Shown: positions 45,586 through 52,423 of the stretch, piece by piece
How the letters are laid out: each line of letters begins with the position of its first letter
How positions within the stretch are numbered: the stretch's first letter is position 1
DNA from: Fusobacterium naviforme
GTDB lineage: Bacteria > Bacillota > Clostridia > Lachnospirales > Lachnospiraceae
Direction: 5' to 3'
Assembly: GCA_003014445.1 (NCBI GenBank)
Contig: PYGH01000004.1
Span: 62,001-126,000, forward strand
DNA length: 64,000 nucleotides
The notes under the pieces: model-generated
Databases searched by the model: none
What the model saw: the letters and a program-made list of their open reading frames with translations, nothing else
What the model was told of the DNA's origin: nothing
Translations under genes and position numbers: made by a program

Positions 45586-46749
45586 TCACAGCGACGCCCG
45601 GAAGATATCCGCAATATCCCTCTGCTTCAGCGGAGCCCAGGCATACTCCAGTCCCTCATTCTCCGCCACATGCCGCGCCATCTCATCGATTCGTCCCTCG
45701 TCAATCCCCAGTTCCTTAAGATGCATCGGAATCCCGATGGACGCAAAGAAATCATAGGTCGCCTGTATGGCGCACTCCGCAATCTCAAACTTCCCGAGTC
45801 CCGGATCAATCCCAAAGACATTTACGCCGTATTTCACAAAGCGCTCCACTGTCTTCTCACTCAAAATATGCTTCATCCAGCGCGGCGTGATAATGGCAAG
45901 GCCCTCGCCGTGGGTGATGTCGTAATAAGCCGAGAGCGCGTGCTCCATTCCGTGACATGGCCATCCGGAGTAGCTGCTGCCCAGCGACAGTATGCCGTTG
46001 CAGCCGTAGGTGCAGTCAAGCATCAGCTCCGCGCGCGCATTGTAGTCCTCCGGATTCTCGAGCGCCTTTCGCACATTAACCATGAGGCTCTTCAGCGTCG
46101 CCTCCATGAAGCCGTCATTCAGAAGCGTGCTCTCTCCGGTGAAATACTGCTCCATCACATGATTCATCGCATCTGCGGTTCCGGCCGCCGTCTGCCGCCT
46201 CGACACCGTGAAGGTATAGACCGGATCCAGAATGGAGACCGCCGGAAAAAGAAGCGTATCCATATAGCCTATCTTGTCGTTGGTCTCCGTGCGGGAGATC
46301 ACGCCTCCGCAGTCGTACTCGCTGCCGGTCGCCGCCAGCGTGATGATATCGACAATCGGAAGTGCCGCCTTCGCCTTCACCTTTCCGCTGATCAGATCCC
46401 ACGGCTCTCCGTCATAGCATGCGCCTGCCGCAATGGCCTTTGAGCAGTCCAGCACGCTCCCCCCGCCGACCGCAAGGATCACCTCGATCTTCTTCTCCTT
46501 ACAAAGGCGCACACCGTCCAGCACGCTCGGATCGTACTTCGGATTCGGCTGGATGCCGGAGAGCTCCGTGATCTCATAGTCCGGAAGCAGCTCCTTCACC
46601 TTCGCATAAAGCCCCGTCCGTTTGATGCTTCCGCCGCCATAGCTCAGCAGCACGCGTTTTCCGAAGCGCTCCATTACAGCGGGCAGCTTTTTGATCGCAT
46701 CCCTTCCAAACATAAGTCTGGTCGGTGTCTGATATTCAAAATTTACCAT
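45586..46749 (-). CDS. Iron-containing alcohol dehydrogenase (butanol dehydrogenase-like)
   Basis: 387 residues from ATG 46749 with GAGGAG upstream. NAD-binding GGGSVLDCSKAIAAG, conserved DAMNHVMEQYFTGE and SLGSSYSGWPCHGMEHALSAYYDITHGEGLAI with His ligands for iron. It resembles BdhA/YqdH-type NADPH-dependent butanol dehydrogenases and probably reduces an aldehyde. Less than 35 percent-like divergence is apparent from the other copy at 9.9 kb, judged by eye only. Confidence 0.92.
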   Translation of the reverse strand: MVNFEYQTPTRLMFGRDAIKKLPAVMERFGKRVLLSYGGGSIKRTGLYAKVKELLPDYEITELSGIQPNPKYDPSVLDGVRLCKEKKIEVILAVGGGSVLDCSKAIAAGACYDGEPWDLISGKVKAKAALPIVDIITLAATGSEYDCGGVISRTETNDKIGYMDTLLFPAVSILDPVYTFTVSRRQTAAGTADAMNHVMEQYFTGESTLLNDGFMEATLKSLMVNVRKALENPEDYNARAELMLDCTYGCNGILSLGSSYSGWPCHGMEHALSAYYDITHGEGLAIITPRWMKHILSEKTVERFVKYGVNVFGIDPGLGKFEIAECAIQATYDFFASIGIPMHLKELGIDEGRIDEMARHVAENEGLEYAWAPLKQRDIADIFRASL

Positions 46750-46860
46750 CGTAAGCTCCTCTCCCACTCCGCCTGACATCCAATATCTTAATTTTTATTT
46801 TAGCACAACTCTTTGCATTCAAAAGAGAAAGTTTTGTGTCCGCGCTCCCTTCGTCAGACT

Positions 46861-46896
46861 GAAAGAAAAGAAGGTCAGGGACAAGCGTCCCTGACC
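46861..46896 (-). terminator. Terminator of the glutaredoxin-like gene
   Basis: GGTCAGGGAC (46873-46882) pairs with GTCCCTGACC (46887-46896) around 4 bases; on the minus strand TTCTTTTCTTTC follows. Confidence 0.85.
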
Positions 46897-46935
46897 CTCC
46901 CTGTTTCAGCAGCCCGAACCGTCAAGACTGCACGC

Positions 46936-47217
46936 CTACCCTGCTGACTGCTCTTCTTCCGGCCGGCTCAAAAGTCCTGCCTCCTCCGGAACCAGAGTGA
47001 TGCTCCCGTCCTCTCTCACAAAGCAGGGAATCCCCACAGAACCATCGGCTCTGCAGGCATCAAAGACCGCACTGCTGTCCCGAAGCTTCAGGAAAGCCTT
47101 CAGCTCTCTGACCTGTCTGCCGATATCTATATACTGAAACTCGTCCTCTCTGCCCTTCAACTGTTCATAGAGCCAGCTGCAGTCCGGGCAGCTCTCCATA
47201 CCGTAAATCTTTATCAT
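46936..47217 (-). CDS. Glutaredoxin-like thiol-redox protein
   Basis: 93 residues. The thioredoxin-fold active site is CPDC in KIYGMESCPDCSWLYEQL (Cys10 and Cys13), with the cis-proline in GIPCFV, which unusually is followed by a third Cys. It resembles short glutaredoxin-related proteins of Clostridia and likely handles disulfides. It is on the same strand as the flavodoxin fragment upstream. Confidence 0.85.
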   Translation of the reverse strand: MIKIYGMESCPDCSWLYEQLKGREDEFQYIDIGRQVRELKAFLKLRDSSAVFDACRADGSVGIPCFVREDGSITLVPEEAGLLSRPEEEQSAG

Positions 47218-47287
47218 TGATATCTCCTGTCACTATCTTCTAACTCAGCCCCCACTGCAAGAGCGCCTGAGGCGGATCAAAGACTTT

Positions 47288-47511
47288 TCAGGACTTCGCA
47301 AGCCACACCCGCAGCTCCTCGTCACCGACATTTGCCTCAAAGCGCCTTCCTTCCAGGAGCTTGGCTCCCCTGCATGACGGCGCAAGCTCCTCATTGGTCT
47401 TTCCCATACCGCTGGCGCCGGAAGTCGCAAAGGGAATGATCTTCTTTCCCTTCAGATCATACTGCTCCAGAAATGTGTTGATGATAGTCGGCGCGACATA
47501 CCACCATTCAG
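47288..47511 (-). pseudogene. Flavodoxin, 3' fragment left by prophage insertion
   Basis: Reading from the phage junction, the minus strand encodes EWWYVAPTIINTFLEQYDLKG, then KKIIPFATSGASGMGKTNEELAPS and ends GDEELRVWLAKS at the stop 47288-47290. This is the C-terminal half of a long-chain flavodoxin: the WWY flavin-stacking region and the ATSGASGMG loop are clear. No start codon or N-terminal half precedes it; upstream sequence is phage. The N-terminal half should lie beyond 64 kb on the far side of the prophage. Confidence 0.85.
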
Positions 47512-47533
47512 TGCGAACACGTTACCAACAACC

Positions 47534-47829
47534 GTTTCCGCCCCGGTTCGGGGTAAAGTTGTAATATTATATAATCTCCTTTATCTATACTCCTATATCT
47601 TTTACTATCTTTCGATTGCTTTCTGTAACTTGTTCCACTGTTTTCTCCCCGGAAACTCCGTTTGTCCGTGGTTTTCGGTGCGGAAACTATGGTTTTCTCC
47701 TCCGAAACTATTTCTCGCCACTTTCTTGCTTCTGGTAAAAAGCCTCAATCAGCTCTTCTATCTGCTCGTCGTTTTCGGTTCGGAAATACTGGTTTCCGTA
47801 CCGAAAACACTGGTTTAAGTAGCAGAAAC
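47534..47829. repeat. Array of seven 17-bp dyads (GTTTtC-N5-GgAAAC) at the phage end
   Basis: Imperfect palindromes start at 47534, 47640, 47671, 47692, 47771, 47792 and 47813; examples are GTTTTCGGTGCGGAAAC and GTTTCCGTACCGAAAAC. Within the last three and within the pair 47671/47692 the spacing is exactly 21 bp, two helical turns, so sites face the same side of the DNA. The first copy (47534) is the most diverged. Part of the array lies in the 3' end of the HNH gene. Candidate roles: transposase or recombinase end sites, partition site or operator. Confidence 0.75.
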
Positions 47830-48337
47830 TTTTTCCATGAACCCTCTTTTTCCTACCTTTTAAGACCGCGAAAATCGCGCTGGGCGTTGTTCCGTTCTCT
47901 TTTGCTGCTATGGTTATCGACTTATAAACCTCCTCCACCATAAATCCGTTTTCGTCCAGCCTGCCGACAGCCTTGCCTTTCTTGCTGGCCGGGCCTTTGT
48001 TGCTGTACGCAAGATTTTCCTGCTGCGTCACCCACTCCAAGTTATCGGCGCGGTTGTTAAGTTTGTCCTCGTCGAGGTGATTGACCTGCGGTTTGTTCTC
48101 CGGGTTCGGAACAAACGCCTCTGCAACGAGCCTGTGTACCTTGTACGCTCTGCTCTCTCCATAGGCACTCAGACTAACGCACCTGTAGCCGTTTTCGTCG
48201 GGAATAAGAAAAGGCCGTAGCCACTTCCCTCTGAATCTGTAGTTTCCATAATCCCGGTCTACGCTCCTCACGTTTCCGAGGTTGCTCACAATGTAAAATC
48301 CCTCGTAGCCTTTTACTGGCCTCCACTCCTCCGTCAT
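47708..48337 (-). CDS. HNH endonuclease with NUMOD4 domain
   Basis: 209 residues. Residues about 3-50 are a NUMOD4 motif (EEWRPVKGYEGFYIVSNLGNVRS); residues about 70-110 an HNH fold (KVHRLVAEAFVPNPENKPQVNHLDEDKLNNRADNLEWVT); then a DNA-binding NUMOD-like helix segment (SITIAAKENGTTPSAIFAVLKG). This is a free-standing homing-type endonuclease common in phages. Near the C-terminus YLNQCFRYGNQYFRTEN is a seven-residue repeat, caused by the 21-bp dyad repeats in the DNA. It overlaps the upstream gene by 4 bases. Confidence 0.88.
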   Translation of the reverse strand: MTEEWRPVKGYEGFYIVSNLGNVRSVDRDYGNYRFRGKWLRPFLIPDENGYRCVSLSAYGESRAYKVHRLVAEAFVPNPENKPQVNHLDEDKLNNRADNLEWVTQQENLAYSNKGPASKKGKAVGRLDENGFMVEEVYKSITIAAKENGTTPSAIFAVLKGRKKRVHGKSFCYLNQCFRYGNQYFRTENDEQIEELIEAFYQKQESGEK

Positions 48338-48552
48338 ACCGTCGCCCTCGCTGCTTTTAATCCGCCTCGGAATCCCTGCTTTTCATAAGCTCTCGCAAGT
48401 GCTCCAATCGCGCTGTCAATATCAAAATACAGCTCCTTATCTTCCGCCTTGAGTTTTGCAAGTAATCCGCTCAGGCTTTCCTCTGCCCTCTCTGTCTCGT
48501 CGATTCTCTCAATGCCGTCCTCGTGCTTTTTATAAAGTTCTCTGAAATCCAT
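48334..48552 (-). CDS. Small hypothetical phage protein (72 aa)
   Basis: ATG 48552 with AAGGAGG eight bases upstream; ends overlapping the HNH start. The sequence is acidic and helical (MDFRELYKKHEDGIERIDE...AEESLSGLLAKLKAEDKELYFDIDSAIGALARAYEKQGF). I do not recognise the family. Confidence 0.75.
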   Translation of the reverse strand: MDFRELYKKHEDGIERIDETERAEESLSGLLAKLKAEDKELYFDIDSAIGALARAYEKQGFRGGLKAARATV

Positions 48553-48663
48553 TCTGTAATCCTCCTTGAAATTTTCCTTCAAGTCGGATATAATAAATTT
48601 ATCCGGCTTTCGGCTGGTGTCGAAACGGTCTTGTAACTTTCTCAGGGTGACAGGCCGTTTCTT

Positions 48664-48834
48664 TTATTTATCTTTTTCCAGCATTCGCTCAACCGCAATT
48701 CTAACAGCCTCGGCTCTCTCCAATTTGTGTTCACGGCAATAATCTTCGAGCTTTTGAAAAAGCGGCTCCGTAAGTCGCACGGTAACTCTACTGTTTTTCG
48801 GGTTTTGCGAATGTGGTCTGCCTGTTCGTGGCAT
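48664..48834 (-). CDS. Ribbon-helix-helix DNA-binding protein
   Basis: 56 residues from ATG 48834 with GAGAGG upstream. RVTVRLTEPLFQKLEDYCREHKLERAEAVRIAVERML fits the CopG/Arc-type beta strand plus two helices; the strand RVTVRL contacts DNA in this fold. Its own promoter is flanked by two TGGCAGCCA palindromes, so autoregulation is likely. It might also bind the dyad array 850 bases downstream; that is conjecture. Confidence 0.85.
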   Translation of the reverse strand: MPRTGRPHSQNPKNSRVTVRLTEPLFQKLEDYCREHKLERAEAVRIAVERMLEKDK

Positions 48835-48852
48835 ATCATTCACCTCTCTTTC

Positions 48853-48898
48853 TGGCTGCCACAATTTTATTATATTTTATGGCTGCCAAAAAAGTCAA
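48853..48898 (-). promoter_or_regulatory. Promoter and paired operators of the RHH gene
   Basis: TTGACT (48898-48893), 18-base spacer, TATAAT (48874-48869). Identical 9-bp palindromes TGGCTGCCA occur at 48880-48888 (in the spacer) and 48853-48861 (after the -10), 27 bp apart. Confidence 0.75.
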
Positions 48899-48910
48899 CC
48901 ATTATTTGCA

Positions 48911-48942
48911 ATAAAAAGAAGCTGCTGCGTAGTGCAACAGCC
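48911..48942 (-). terminator. Terminator of the lipoprotein gene
   Basis: On the minus strand GCTGTTG-CACTACG-CAGCAGC (one GU pair) is followed by TTCTTTTTAT, 8 bases after the stop. Confidence 0.8.
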
Positions 48943-48949
48943 TCTCTCG

Positions 48950-49477
48950 TCAGCGGTCGTATTCTCCGGCCAAAATTTTCTGCACTAATTCGTCGTAGTC
49001 TGCGTAGTATTCGTAGATGTCCTTTAATGTTGCTCCCGGTATAATCTTGTTTCCGTCCGCCTCCGACGTGAATGTTCCTCTCTCCCAATCTGAGGTATGC
49101 CAGTCTGCCATTGTGCCTTTGACTATGCCGGAATTATTCTTTGCGTAACTGTTTACCGTGAATATTCCAAGCTCTGCGCCGTTTTCTTTTATTGCCTCTT
49201 GTGCCGTCGGAATGATTGTGTCCGCTGCGTAAGGTATGAAATATGGAGCAACCGCCCTAATTGTAATATTCACTTTTCCGTCGGCTCCGGGCGTAATTGT
49301 CAGCCACTCATCCTCAAGCATAGGAACGGTTTCTGACATAACATGGGCCTCTAAATATTCCTTTACACTCCTTGTGCTGTCCGGCTTAGTCGTCGTAGTA
49401 GTGCTTGCTTTTCCGCCGCTGCAACCTGTAAAAATTAGCGCCAGCAGCAGAATGATTGGTAAAATGCCTTTGCGCAT
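48950..49477 (-). CDS. Phage-encoded lipoprotein (moron-type gene)
   Basis: 175 residues. The N-terminus MRKGILPIILLLALIFTGCSGG is a lipoprotein signal with lipobox FTGC (Cys19), followed by a Thr-rich linker and a soluble domain of about 140 residues that I cannot assign to a family. It has a consensus promoter directly upstream and a terminator directly downstream, so it is an independent unit able to be expressed in the lysogen. Surface lipoproteins carried this way commonly block superinfection or alter the host surface; that role is inferred. Confidence 0.85.
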   Translation of the reverse strand: MRKGILPIILLLALIFTGCSGGKASTTTTTKPDSTRSVKEYLEAHVMSETVPMLEDEWLTITPGADGKVNITIRAVAPYFIPYAADTIIPTAQEAIKENGAELGIFTVNSYAKNNSGIVKGTMADWHTSDWERGTFTSEADGNKIIPGATLKDIYEYYADYDELVQKILAGEYDR

Positions 49478-49511
49478 TTTGCTCGCCTTCCTATAATATT
49501 TTAATTTTTAT

Positions 49512-49540
49512 ATTATACTCTTTTACGGTTCACTTTTCAA
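49512..49540 (-). promoter_or_regulatory. Promoter of the phage lipoprotein gene
   Basis: TTGAAA (49540-49535), 17-base spacer, TATAAT (49517-49512), overlapping the end of the preceding gene. Confidence 0.8.
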
Positions 49541-49736
49541 CCTCCATGTCGATTCCAAACGCCTCTTTCAATCTCCCGGCGTACTCCTCCTCTCCGAATG
49601 CTTCTATCTGCCTCCTGTGCGATACCAGCTGCGCTACTCCTCCGTAGGCCTGCGTTATGAATCCATACTGCTCCGCCATGTCCATAACCTCTTTCCAATG
49701 GCTGTCCAGCTCCTTAACTTTCTCCCGGTTTATCAT
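49530..49736 (-). CDS. Small hypothetical phage protein (68 aa)
   Basis: ATG 49736, with GGAGG and AGGAAG sites upstream. Sequence: mostly helical, MINREKVKELDSHWKEVMDMAEQYGF at the start and EEYAGRLKEAFGIDMEVEK at the end. No family recognised. The -35 of the lipoprotein promoter lies over its last codons. Confidence 0.65.
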   Translation of the reverse strand: MINREKVKELDSHWKEVMDMAEQYGFITQAYGGVAQLVSHRRQIEAFGEEEYAGRLKEAFGIDMEVEK

Positions 49737-49782
49737 CTTCCTGCTCCTCCTCTTTGAACCAATGGCAATCTTCACATATCAT
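49714..49782 (-). CDS. Micro-ORF coupled to the methyltransferase stop (22 aa)
   Basis: The ATG at 49782 overlaps the methyltransferase stop as ATGA, with GGGAGGG seven bases upstream. The peptide starts MICEDCHWFKEEE and ends DDKPGES, overlapping the next gene by 23 bases. A CxxC pair and strongly acidic rest are seen. Coupling and ribosome site favour translation; the short length leaves doubt. Confidence 0.4.
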   Translation of the reverse strand: MICEDCHWFKEEEQEDDKPGES

Positions 49783-50086
49783 CGTTTTCCCTCCCACGGG
49801 TAATCCCTCTCCATTGTCAGCAGCTCGAACGCGTCTCCGCACTGAATAATGTCTGGGAAATTCCTCTGCGCTATCTGTATTGCGTATTTGTCAATCTCGT
49901 AAGCATAATATCTCACATTTCTGTACCCAAGCTCCTGTAATACGTATCTCCCGGTTGCAATTCCATCGAACATACTCAGGACGGTTATCGGTTCCTCTTT
50001 GTCTTTCGGCAGATGTCCAAGTATGAATTTAATAACCTCCGCCGTCCAGCCGTTTCCGAGGCATTTATATCTCTGTGTTTCTGGTA

Positions 50087-50096
50087 CCCCCCCCCC
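50087..50096 (-). repeat. Poly-G tract 2 (10 G on the coding strand) in the methyltransferase
   Basis: Ten C on the plus strand. The tract joins GFTGGG in one frame to GVPETQRYKC in another; 11 or 8 bases would be in frame. A candidate slipped-strand switch. Confidence 0.8.
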
Positions 50097-50303
50097 GTAA
50101 ACCCGTCGGGCAATGTCTGTAGCCGTTCGCACTCTATCGGCTTCAGCTTCCGTATAATGTAAGCTCCGTCCGGGAGGCTTATCTCCTGCCTCCCATATCT
50201 TGTCTCAATAAATCCGTTCTCAACAATGTGGTATTTGTCCTTTTCCAGCGTATATTTCGCCGTGTCTACCGGGCACATATAAAGCCCTGTCTTAGCGCCT
50301 GAA

Positions 50304-50313
50304 CCCCCCCCCC
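50304..50313 (-). repeat. Poly-G tract 1 (10 G on the coding strand) in the methyltransferase
   Basis: Ten C on the plus strand. It encodes the Gly run after LTAN. With 10 bases translation stops at a TAG 33 bases later; 11 or 8 bases would continue into GSGAKTGLYMCPVD. Confidence 0.8.
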
Positions 50314-50899
50314 GTTAGCCGTGAGGTTCACGCTTTTTCCGTAAGGGCTGTAAACTCTGTGCGACTGCGCTGTCGTTTGAATATCTCCGAGCCTGATGGT
50401 CTGCGCTATGTAATTGTCTTTCTGAACTGTCGTCAGCGTATTCGTCTTTCCGTCGTCCCGTGGTTCCAAATGCTGTCCTATACTCCCGTCCGGCTTATAT
50501 CTGCCCCTGATTGCCACGCACTGCGCTTTTGAAACGTGTTCCAGTTTGTATAATATTTCTCCGTCGTTGTCGTCCAGAATATCCTTTACGTATATCCCTC
50601 TGTCCTCCGGCTGCCCTATGTCTCCGAAGTTGTGGCAATAAAAGCGCTTTCTATTCTGTGCACTCACCAGTGCGCTGTTGATGTAGTGTAACGGTGCTCC
50701 AAGTTCCTCGCTGATTTGTTCTTTAATCGCCTCTGCTGCGCTTTTGTTATTCTCGTAGAGGAAATAGTCCGGCTGAAATTTGTCTTTCGCCGCGAGGTAG
50801 CACTTAAAAAGCTCCCAGCCTAATCCGTGTGCCTCTTTTTCTCTGCCGTTGTGCTGTGCTATGCTCCAATGCGTACAGGGGCTTCCGCCAATCAATAAT

Positions 50900-51103
50900 T
50901 TAATCATCGTCGCCCTCCTCAATCTTCTCCCGGTGCTTTACCAGCCTCACGTCGCATTTGCCGCATGCCTGCAGATTCTCTCTGTATTCCTTGAGGCTCC
51001 TCTTTGCGTCCGCTCTGGTGTATTCACTGTTTTCTACCTCCCAGCCGTAGCCGTAGTTGGTCTCTATGTCCCATCTGTCTCGCGTCTTTCTTACATATGC
51101 CAT
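50900..51103 (-). CDS. Small hypothetical phage protein (67 aa)
   Basis: ATG 51103 with GGAGGAGG upstream; overlaps the methyltransferase start by 8 bases. MAYVRKTRDRWDIETNYGYGWEVE is followed by a basic/acidic helical stretch with a CGKC pair. I have the impression of similar small proteins in other Lachnospiraceae mobile elements, but no function is known. Confidence 0.8.
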   Translation of the reverse strand: MAYVRKTRDRWDIETNYGYGWEVENSEYTRADAKRSLKEYRENLQACGKCDVRLVKHREKIEEGDDD

Positions 51104-51672
51104 CTTTCTGCCTCCTCCCTTGCTTCTGAAATCGCTTTTTCCAGCCTCGACGGTCCATGTTCCCGGTTCTCCGTTTCTCCCTTGAAGCAGTACCCGTCAA
51201 AAATCCATTCGCCGTCTCCAACCTCGTGGAATGTCGTGTATGTATTCCTGTAGTTGTCGTTCTCGTCCTGAGCGAGGCTGTAGGCTTCTCCTGCCTGCGT
51301 GCAACTCCGCCTCATCAGTATCGGCGGAACGCTGTTTACAAAATGGTCTACAATATCCTGCGACACTTTGTCTCCCGGCTGCGCGTAGTCCTCGAATGTC
51401 GGCAGTCCGCTCTTGTGCCAGCCGTCCAGCGTCTTAATTTCAATGCCCTCTGTCAGCTTCCTGCGCTCCTCCTGCACGGTTTCCAGAATCGCCAGCCGCT
51501 CCTCCGGGTTCAGCTTGTAGTCGTCTCCGTTTCCGCACGGCGCTGCCTTTATTCCGCAAATCAGCAAATCCACGTTCACCACGCAAGTCGTCTCGTACCG
51601 TCCTGCTTTCTCTGCGTCGAACTCAATCGCTTCGTAGGAATTTCTGCCGCCTCTGTAATATCTGTACTTCAT
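51091..51672 (-). CDS. Hypothetical phage protein (193 aa)
   Basis: ATG 51672, overlapping the upstream stop by 4 bases. Mixed alpha/beta composition; begins MKYRYYRGGRNSYEAIEFDAEKAG and ends in a helical EKAISEAREEAERW. No catalytic motif is seen. Part of the small-gene operon that leads into the methyltransferase. Confidence 0.8.
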   Translation of the reverse strand: MKYRYYRGGRNSYEAIEFDAEKAGRYETTCVVNVDLLICGIKAAPCGNGDDYKLNPEERLAILETVQEERRKLTEGIEIKTLDGWHKSGLPTFEDYAQPGDKVSQDIVDHFVNSVPPILMRRSCTQAGEAYSLAQDENDNYRNTYTTFHEVGDGEWIFDGYCFKGETENREHGPSRLEKAISEAREEAERWHM

Positions 51673-51974
51673 TCCTCCGGCCTCCTCTCTGCCGCCTCTG
51701 TCTCTGCCGCGATTGTTCTCTCTAAAATATTCCTCACGCCCTCGCTGATGTGGTAAACCTCGTCGAGTTTATGGAACAGCGTGGAATAAATGAATTTTGC
51801 GTCCGGGGTGGTGCTGGCCCAGCCTCCGACCAGCCCCCCATAATACTTCTCTCCCGGCTTAATCAGTTTCGGTCCGTCCCCGAAATTTGTGATAAACTCT
51901 CCGTTGCAGTAGACGTGTGCCTCCTGCTGCGTAACGCTCATTCTTATCCGTTTTACTTCAAAATCCAGCACCAT
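51669..51974 (-). CDS. Hypothetical phage protein (101 aa)
   Basis: ATG 51974 (MVLDFEVKRIRMS), chosen because AGGAGGGG lies five bases upstream. Contains VYCNGEFITNFGDGPKLIKPGEKYYGG, beta-rich, and a helical C-terminus. Family not recognised. Confidence 0.75.
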   Translation of the reverse strand: MVLDFEVKRIRMSVTQQEAHVYCNGEFITNFGDGPKLIKPGEKYYGGLVGGWASTTPDAKFIYSTLFHKLDEVYHISEGVRNILERTIAAETEAAERRPEE

Positions 51975-51985
51975 AGCCACCCCTC

Positions 51986-52423
51986 CTAAAAACAGTCATG
52001 CTCCATAATCTCTTTCGCTGCCTTGTTCAGCCCTGCCAGCAATCTCTCGTCCGCGTTGATTTCGTCTGATGTGTACCCCAGCGCGTCCAGCGTGTCCTCA
52101 AGGTCTCCCGTATAGCCGTATTCGTGATTCGCCAACTCGTAGCTAAACATTTCGTAGATAAATCCCTCTCCCGTCTTGTCAGCGGCGATAGCCTCATTGA
52201 GCTGCCGCGTGTGCTTTCTGTTCATTTCGAGGTATGCTTCCTTGTCCGCCTTGCGAATGAACGCTCCGGCTCCGAGGCTCAGGATTTTGTCGGTGTCCTT
52301 TTCTTTCAGGCCCCATTTCGCCATCATTTCCTTAAACTGCTCATTGCTGAACGCCGCCCCCAGCGGAAACTTGTTAAATTCTGCCTGCTGTGCTTCTCGC
52401 AGCTCTCTGTATGCATTACTCAT
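51986..52423 (-). CDS. Hypothetical phage protein (145 aa)
   Basis: ATG 52423 (MSNAYRELREAQQAEFNKFPLG), with GAGGA upstream, overlapping the preceding acidic-tail gene by 8 bases. Largely helical: FSNEQFKEMMAKWGLKEKDTDKILSLG and ADKTGEGFIYEMFSYELANHEYGYTGDLEDTLDALGYT. The pattern is familiar from Firmicutes mobile elements, where it has no known role. Confidence 0.8.
   Translation of the reverse strand: MSNAYRELREAQQAEFNKFPLGAAFSNEQFKEMMAKWGLKEKDTDKILSLGAGAFIRKADKEAYLEMNRKHTRQLNEAIAADKTGEGFIYEMFSYELANHEYGYTGDLEDTLDALGYTSDEINADERLLAGLNKAAKEIMEHDCF

Larger units (their letters stand above)
49779..50907 (-). pseudogene. Circularly permuted cytosine-C5 DNA methyltransferase, split by two 10-G tracts
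   Basis: From ATG 50907 (GAGGAGG upstream) the first frame has motif IV with the catalytic Cys (MIKLLIGGSPCTHWSIAQ), motif VI as ENNKS and motif VIII QNRKRFY, then LTANGGG at a 10-G run (50304-50313). The second frame (CPVDTAKYTLE...KLKPIECERLQTLPDGFT) leads to another 10-G run (50087-50096). The third has RYKCLGNGWTAEVI (motif IX/X) and then motif I (VLSMFDGIATGRYVL) and II (YEIDKYAI), ending GDAFELL. Motifs I-III thus follow IV-X: a circular permutation. Each tract would restore the frame with 11 or 8 G. It is either phase-variable or hit by homopolymer errors. Confidence 0.85.

Noticed and set aside
47640..47829. CRISPR array
   Set aside because: The repeats are 17-bp imperfect dyads only 4 bases apart; there are no spacers and no cas genes.
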